Assembly: GCF_002078505.1 (NCBI RefSeq)
Contig: NZ_LUAV01000019.1
Coordinates: forward strand, 1-57,733
DNA length: 57,733 nucleotides
Source: Ensifer aridi
GTDB lineage: Bacteria > Pseudomonadota > Alphaproteobacteria > Rhizobiales > Rhizobiaceae
Direction: 5' to 3'
Part shown: positions 53,740 through 57,733 of the stretch, piece by piece
How positions within the stretch are numbered: the first letter of the stretch is position 1
Layout: the number at the start of each line of letters is the position of its first letter
Translations under genes and position numbers: made by a program
Notes under the pieces: model-generated
Database searches by the model: none
The model's input: only the letters and a program-made list of their open reading frames with translations
What the model was told of the DNA's origin: nothing

Positions 53740-54507
53740 ATGGCTTTTCCAATTTTTGACCTCACGGGCAGGCGGGCTCTTGTCACCGGATCGTCGCAAG
53801 GCATTGGTTATGCGCTGGCGTGCGGGCTGGCCGAGCACGGGGCGGCCGTCGTGCTCAACGGCCGCGATCGTTCGAAGCTGGCCTCGGCTGCGAGCTCTCT
53901 CAAAGAGGCCGGTCATGACGTTGCGGTCTCGGATTTCGACGTGACCGACACCGATGCAGTGAATCGCGGGGTCGACGCGATCGAGAGGGACATCGGGCCG
54001 ATCGACATCCTGATCAACAATGCCGGCATGCAGTTCCGCACGCCGCTCGAGGACTTCCCGGCCGAGCGCTGGGAGCAATTGTTGAGGACGAACGTCTCCA
54101 GCGTCTTCTATGTCGGCCAGGCCGTCGCCCGACATATGATTGCGCGCGGCGCCGGCAAGATCATCAATATCGCCTCGGTTCAGAGTGAACTCGCGCGCCC
54201 GGGCATCGCCCCCTATACGGCGACCAAGGGCGCGGTCAGGAACCTGACCCGCGGCATGTGCACCGACTGGGCGAAGTATGGCCTGCAGATCAACGCCATC
54301 GCGCCGGGCTACTTCAAGACGCCCTTAAATCAGGCCTTGGTCGACAGCCAGGAATTCTCGTCCTGGCTGGAGAAGCGGACCCCCGCGGCCCGCTGGGGCG
54401 AGGTCGAGGAACTGGTCGGCTCGGCGGTCTTCCTGGCGAGCCGCGCTTCCTCCTTTGTCAACGGACACACGCTCTATGTCGACGGCGGCATCACCACAAG
54501 CCTCTGA
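53740..54507 (+). CDS. idnO: Gluconate 5-dehydrogenase-like SDR
   Basis: A 255-residue short-chain dehydrogenase with RRALVTGSSQGIGYALACGL, ILINNAGMQFRTPLEDFPAE, a Ser in NIASVQSELAR and the active Tyr in PYTATKGAVRNL. The sequence, and the neighbours (gluconokinase, idonate dehydrogenase), fit IdnO/Gno, which reduces 5-ketogluconate to gluconate. The next gene overlaps its end. Assignment is by family plus context. Confidence 0.83.
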   Translation: MAFPIFDLTGRRALVTGSSQGIGYALACGLAEHGAAVVLNGRDRSKLASAASSLKEAGHDVAVSDFDVTDTDAVNRGVDAIERDIGPIDILINNAGMQFRTPLEDFPAERWEQLLRTNVSSVFYVGQAVARHMIARGAGKIINIASVQSELARPGIAPYTATKGAVRNLTRGMCTDWAKYGLQINAIAPGYFKTPLNQALVDSQEFSSWLEKRTPAARWGEVEELVGSAVFLASRASSFVNGHTLYVDGGITTSL

Positions 54508-55051
54508 CGCCGACGGCAGCGTCAGCCCGGTCGTCGTCATGGGCGTCTCGGGTTGCGGCAAATCGACGGTTGGCGAGCGGCTTGCGGATTATCTCGGCTG
54601 TCCCTTCGTCGAAGGAGACAGTCTGCATTCGCCGGCGAATGTCGGCAAGATGCGGCGCGGCATTCCGCTGGACGACGCAGACCGCGGGCCCTGGCTCGAT
54701 GACATCGGTGCGCTCCTGGCGCGCGAGAGAGCGATCGTGGTGTCGTGCTCCGCCCTGAAACGCTCGTACCGTCAGCGCCTGCGGGCGGCCGCGGGCCGGC
54801 CGATCACGTTTGTCTTTCTTCAAGGCAGCCGCGCGACGCTCGCCCGGCGCATGGGCGAGCGCGAGGGCCACTACATGCCGTTGTCGCTGCTCGACAGCCA
54901 GCTCGCCACGCTCGAATTGCCTTCGGGCGAGGCGGACGTCGTGACGATCGAGATCGATCAGTCGCCGGAGCGCATCGTCGCGCTGGCGATGAACAACCTG
55001 GCGATCCGCTGGGGTCGCTCGACCACCGAAGAAACCACGGGAGGAAAATGA
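54476..55051 (+). CDS. gntK: Gluconokinase
   Basis: A 191-residue GntK-type kinase: P-loop VVMGVSGCGKSTVGERLADY, then FVEGDSLHSPANVGKMRRGI, PLDDADRGPWLDDI, VVSCSALKRSYRQRLR and FLQGSRATLARRMGER. It phosphorylates gluconate to 6-phosphogluconate. Starts are possible at 54455, 54476 or later; all overlap idnO, which shows tight coupling. I prefer 54476 for length near the ~175-residue family norm. Confidence 0.88.
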   Translation: MSTAASPQASDADGSVSPVVVMGVSGCGKSTVGERLADYLGCPFVEGDSLHSPANVGKMRRGIPLDDADRGPWLDDIGALLARERAIVVSCSALKRSYRQRLRAAAGRPITFVFLQGSRATLARRMGEREGHYMPLSLLDSQLATLELPSGEADVVTIEIDQSPERIVALAMNNLAIRWGRSTTEETTGGK

Positions 55052-55992
55052 TGACGAAACCGGACATCCTGCTGATGGGGCCGTATCCGGACTGGGACCT
55101 TGCCGACCTCGAAGAGCGTTACCAGGTCCACAAGATCTATTCGGCAGCAAACCGTGAAGCCTTCCTCGCGCAGCACGCGCCGAACATTCGGGCAATCGCC
55201 ACCCGCGGCGAACTCGGGGCTTCCGCCGCGCTGATGAGCTCGCTTCCGAAACTCGAAATCGTCTCCTGCTACGGTGTTGGCACCGATGCGATCGATCTCG
55301 CCCATGCCAGGGCGAACGGCATCCGTGTGACCAACACGCCGGACGTGTTGACGGCCGATGTCGCCGATTTCGGCGTCGCTCTGCTTCTCGCGGCCGCCCG
55401 TCAGATCCCTAAGGGCGATGCCTATGTCCGCGATGGCCATTGGGCGAGGGGCAATATGGGCCTCGTGACCCGTGTGTGCGGCAAGACGGTCGGGATCGTC
55501 GGCATGGGCCGCATCGGATCGGCCGTCGCCAAACGGCTGGCGGGGTTCGACTGCGAGATCAGCTACTTTGACGTAAACCAGCGGGCGGACCTGCCTTATA
55601 ATTTCGTGCCCGACCTGACCCAGCTCGCGCGCCGCTCAGAGTTTCTGATCGTCACGCTTGCGGGCGGGGAGAGCACCAGGGGGATCGTCGATGCACCGGT
55701 GCTCGCAGCGCTCGGCGCAAACGGCATCCTCGTCAACATCTCGCGCGGATCGACCGTCGACGAGAGCGCCTTGATCGACGCGCTGGAACGCCGGACCATC
55801 AAGGCCGCGGCTCTCGATGTCTTTGCGAGCGAACCCAACATTGATCGCCGCTTCCTCGCCCTCGACAACGTGGTGCTACAGCCACATCACGCGTCGGGAA
55901 CCGTTGAGACGCGGCAGGCGATGGGCCAGCTCGTGCGCGACAATCTCGCTGCGCATTTTGCCGGTCAGCCACTCATCACCCCTGTCGTCTGA
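55048..55992 (+). CDS. D-2-hydroxyacid dehydrogenase
   Basis: A 314-residue NAD(P)-dependent dehydrogenase: VSCYGVGTDAIDLAHARANG, GKTVGIVGMGRIGSAVAKRL (nucleotide site), the catalytic Arg in VNISRGSTVDESALIDAL, and the His in LQPHHASGT. Close to GhrB/hydroxypyruvate reductases, and some members reduce 2-ketogluconate. In this operon it may convert 2-ketogluconate or 2,5-diketogluconate. Starts ATGATG behind GGAGGAAA, overlapping gntK. Confidence 0.85.
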   Translation: MMTKPDILLMGPYPDWDLADLEERYQVHKIYSAANREAFLAQHAPNIRAIATRGELGASAALMSSLPKLEIVSCYGVGTDAIDLAHARANGIRVTNTPDVLTADVADFGVALLLAAARQIPKGDAYVRDGHWARGNMGLVTRVCGKTVGIVGMGRIGSAVAKRLAGFDCEISYFDVNQRADLPYNFVPDLTQLARRSEFLIVTLAGGESTRGIVDAPVLAALGANGILVNISRGSTVDESALIDALERRTIKAAALDVFASEPNIDRRFLALDNVVLQPHHASGTVETRQAMGQLVRDNLAAHFAGQPLITPVV

Positions 55993-55999
55993 GGTTCCC

Positions 56000-57031
56000 A
56001 TGAAAGCCGTCGTTATTCACGCCGCCAAGGACCTTCGGGTCGAGGACACCGAACAGGATGCACTCGGACCAGGCCAGGTCGAGATCGCGATCGAGGCCGG
56101 AGGCATTTGCGGGTCGGACCTCCATTATTACAATCACGGCGGCTTCGGCACGATCCGCATTCGTGAGCCTATGGTGCTCGGGCACGAGGTCGCCGGCACC
56201 GTCAGGGCCCTGGGCGGAGGGGTGTCGCGTCTTTCGCTCGGCGATCGCGTCGCGGTCTCACCGAGCCGCCCTTGCAATGCCTGCGCCTATTGCCTCGTCG
56301 GGCAGCAGAACCAGTGCCTGAACATGCGCTTCTATGGCAGCGCCATGGTGGTGCCGCATATTCAGGGCGCGTTCCGCCAGCGCCTGGTCGCCGAGGACTG
56401 GCAATGCCACAAGATCGCCGACGGTGTGTCGATCAACCAGGCAGCGATGGCCGAGCCATTTGCCGTCACCCTTCACGCCATCTCCCGCGCGGGATCGCTG
56501 ATCGGAAAGCGCGTCCTCGTCACCGGCTGCGGTCCGATCGGGGCACTGGCGATCATCGCCGCCAAGGCGCACGGCGCGCGCGAGATCGTCGCCACCGACG
56601 TCATGCAGGCCGTTCTCGACAAGGCTTTGGCGGTCGGCGCCGATCGCGTGATCAATGTCGCCGAAAGCCTCGACGCTTTAGCGGCCTATTCGGCGAACAA
56701 GGGCTATTTCGACGTCCACTTCGAGGCCTCCGGCAACGGTCAGGCGGTCCGCTCCGGCCTCGAGGTCCTCAAGCCGCGATCGGTGCTCGTGCAGCTCGGT
56801 CTCGGCGGTGACGTCTCCATCCCGCAGAACATGGTGGTGGCTAAGGAGATCGAGATGAAGGGTACGTTCCGCTTCCATGAGGAGTTCGGCCTCGCCGTCG
56901 ATCTCATCAATGCCGGCAGGGTGGATCTTGCTCCCTTGTTGACCGGCATCTTTCCGCTCGAGGACGCCGTAGCCGCCTTTGAGGCGGCCGGCGACCGGAG
57001 TCGCTCGATGAAGGTGCAGCTCGCCTTTTAG
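56000..57031 (+). CDS. idnD: L-idonate 5-dehydrogenase
   Basis: A 343-residue zinc alcohol dehydrogenase family member. Catalytic zinc site GGICGSDLHYYNHGGFGTIR and GHEVAG; structural zinc cysteines in SRPCNACAYCLVGQQNQC; nucleotide site VLVTGCGPIGALAIIAAKA. The YNHGGFGTIRIREP block is typical of IdnD, which oxidises L-idonate to 5-ketogluconate for idnO. Start at 56000 by family beginning. Seven bases after the previous stop. Confidence 0.88.
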   Translation: MKAVVIHAAKDLRVEDTEQDALGPGQVEIAIEAGGICGSDLHYYNHGGFGTIRIREPMVLGHEVAGTVRALGGGVSRLSLGDRVAVSPSRPCNACAYCLVGQQNQCLNMRFYGSAMVVPHIQGAFRQRLVAEDWQCHKIADGVSINQAAMAEPFAVTLHAISRAGSLIGKRVLVTGCGPIGALAIIAAKAHGAREIVATDVMQAVLDKALAVGADRVINVAESLDALAAYSANKGYFDVHFEASGNGQAVRSGLEVLKPRSVLVQLGLGGDVSIPQNMVVAKEIEMKGTFRFHEEFGLAVDLINAGRVDLAPLLTGIFPLEDAVAAFEAAGDRSRSMKVQLAF

Positions 57032-57091
57032 CCGAAAGGCCGGGTCAGGCGTTTACAGGTCTTGGTGGCCGGCCGGATCGAGGAGTATCAC

Positions 57092-57189
57092 ATGTCACAG
57101 GCGGCAATCGGTCTAAGCGGACTTGGCGTCATGGGGGGCGAACCTCGCGCTTAACATCGTCGAAAAGGGCAACAGGATCGCGGTCTTCT
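57092..57189 (+). pseudogene. gnd: gnd 6-phosphogluconate dehydrogenase, N-terminal scrap
   Basis: Behind a GAGGAG site, ATG at 57092 reads MSQAAIGLSGLGVMG. A run of six G (57133-57138) has one G too many; dropping it gives ANLALNIVEKGNRIAVF, the conserved Rossmann start of 6-phosphogluconate dehydrogenase. Similarity ends near 57189. The remaining ~440 residues are gone. Gnd would have been the logical last step of this operon (6-phosphogluconate to ribulose-5-phosphate). Confidence 0.88.
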
Positions 57190-57733
57190 GCTTGCTAGCC
57201 GCTTTGGCGGCCAGTCTTTGTACGGTCCGCAAACGTGGAGACGGTGCATACTAGTCTCTGTGTTGATCGGGGAACGGAAATCAGCCCGGCAAACGGAAAG
57301 CTGTTCTCGTTCTCTGCTTTTGAGATCGCATGGAGCGCCACAGGAACACTCGTTTGAAGGAAGCGGTTCGAAACGTCTGCTATTCGCAATCAACTAGCCA
57401 TTCAGGGCGCCGGATGCCAACAGCAACAATAGGTTCGATCTTTCCGGTTCCGTCGCAGGTGGGTGGAAAGTAGAGCCTGCAGAGGAATCCGCCAATTGAC
57501 CTTGAAGGGAGGTGAACTGCGGGATACCCGAGAGCAGCACCCCGGCCCCTCGGAAACGAGCTTCCTCTTACCTCGCCGACCAGCCATCTTCTTTCGGGGC
57601 CGGCGAGTTGATGGTGGTTTGCCCGGTCTGGTGCGAGAGTTCCGGAAGTTGCGAGGTGATTATCAACGTTCATACACATAGTCCGTAGACGATCAGCTTC
57701 CATGTCGGGTCACGAATGGTCGGCAATGCCAGG
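57190..57733. other. Right end of window, no gene recognised
   Basis: No open frame here resembles a known protein. The sudden loss of gnd similarity suggests a rearrangement near 57190. Confidence 0.4.

Overview
The window looks like part of a symbiotic (pSym-type) plasmid from a rhizobium, most likely a Sinorhizobium/Ensifer or close relative. The evidence is a Ti-type conjugation block (traH-traB-traF-traA facing away from traC-traD-traG across an oriT), a recognisable nod box in front of a nodM gene, a NopD/Bel2-5-like SUMO-protease effector, and many small plasmid-backbone genes typical of Rhizobiales (DUF736, ArdC, DUF3991/toprim, DUF7007-like). This assignment is inference from gene content; no rRNA or tRNA gene was seen.

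Layout. 0.2-8.6 kb: transfer genes and oriT. 8.8-15.3 kb: small backbone genes (thermonuclease, WGR protein, Phd/YefM antitoxin with a broken toxin, DUF736, an orphan MerR regulator, ArdC) separated by long GC-rich leaders and large inverted repeats. 15.7-21.7 kb: IS21 istB scar, a 1422-residue effector with 244-residue tandem repeats, a broken RTX gene and a truncated phosphopantetheinyl transferase. 21.9-27.1 kb: VapBC, several plasmid DUF genes, a secreted endonuclease/exonuclease/phosphatase-family protein. 27.6-30.1 kb: CoA-transferase, citryl-CoA lyase and a decayed cupin. 30.7-32.8 kb: nod box and frameshifted nodM. 33-37.6 kb: decayed fragments around an AbiE toxin-antitoxin pair and an HNH endonuclease. 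37.8-39.7 kb: a two-gene RiPP locus. 39.8-41.2 kb: IS110-family copies. 41.7-57.2 kb: a largely intact catabolic region: biotin carboxylase plus 5-oxoprolinase genes, aminotransferase, LysR regulator, amino-acid-type ABC transporter, and an idonate/gluconate pathway ending in a broken gnd.

Most interesting system. A 126-residue precursor with a Nif11-like leader ends in a nearly pure hydrophobic tail (FAAVVLLVVVVVVVAT) and lies just upstream of a 500-residue radical SAM protein carrying the GCSVGCWFCG signature of PoyD/OspD-type peptide epimerases. The simplest reading is a minimal ribosomal peptide pathway that makes a D-amino-acid-containing, valine-rich peptide, carried on a symbiotic plasmid. 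No exporter, protease or other tailoring enzyme is adjacent.

Many genes are broken by single-base indels (nodM, DUF2188, PemK-like toxin, cupin, RTX, gnd, HNH copy) while long genes such as traA and the effector are intact. This fits a mosaic accessory region in decay, although sequencing error at some homopolymers cannot be excluded from sequence alone.
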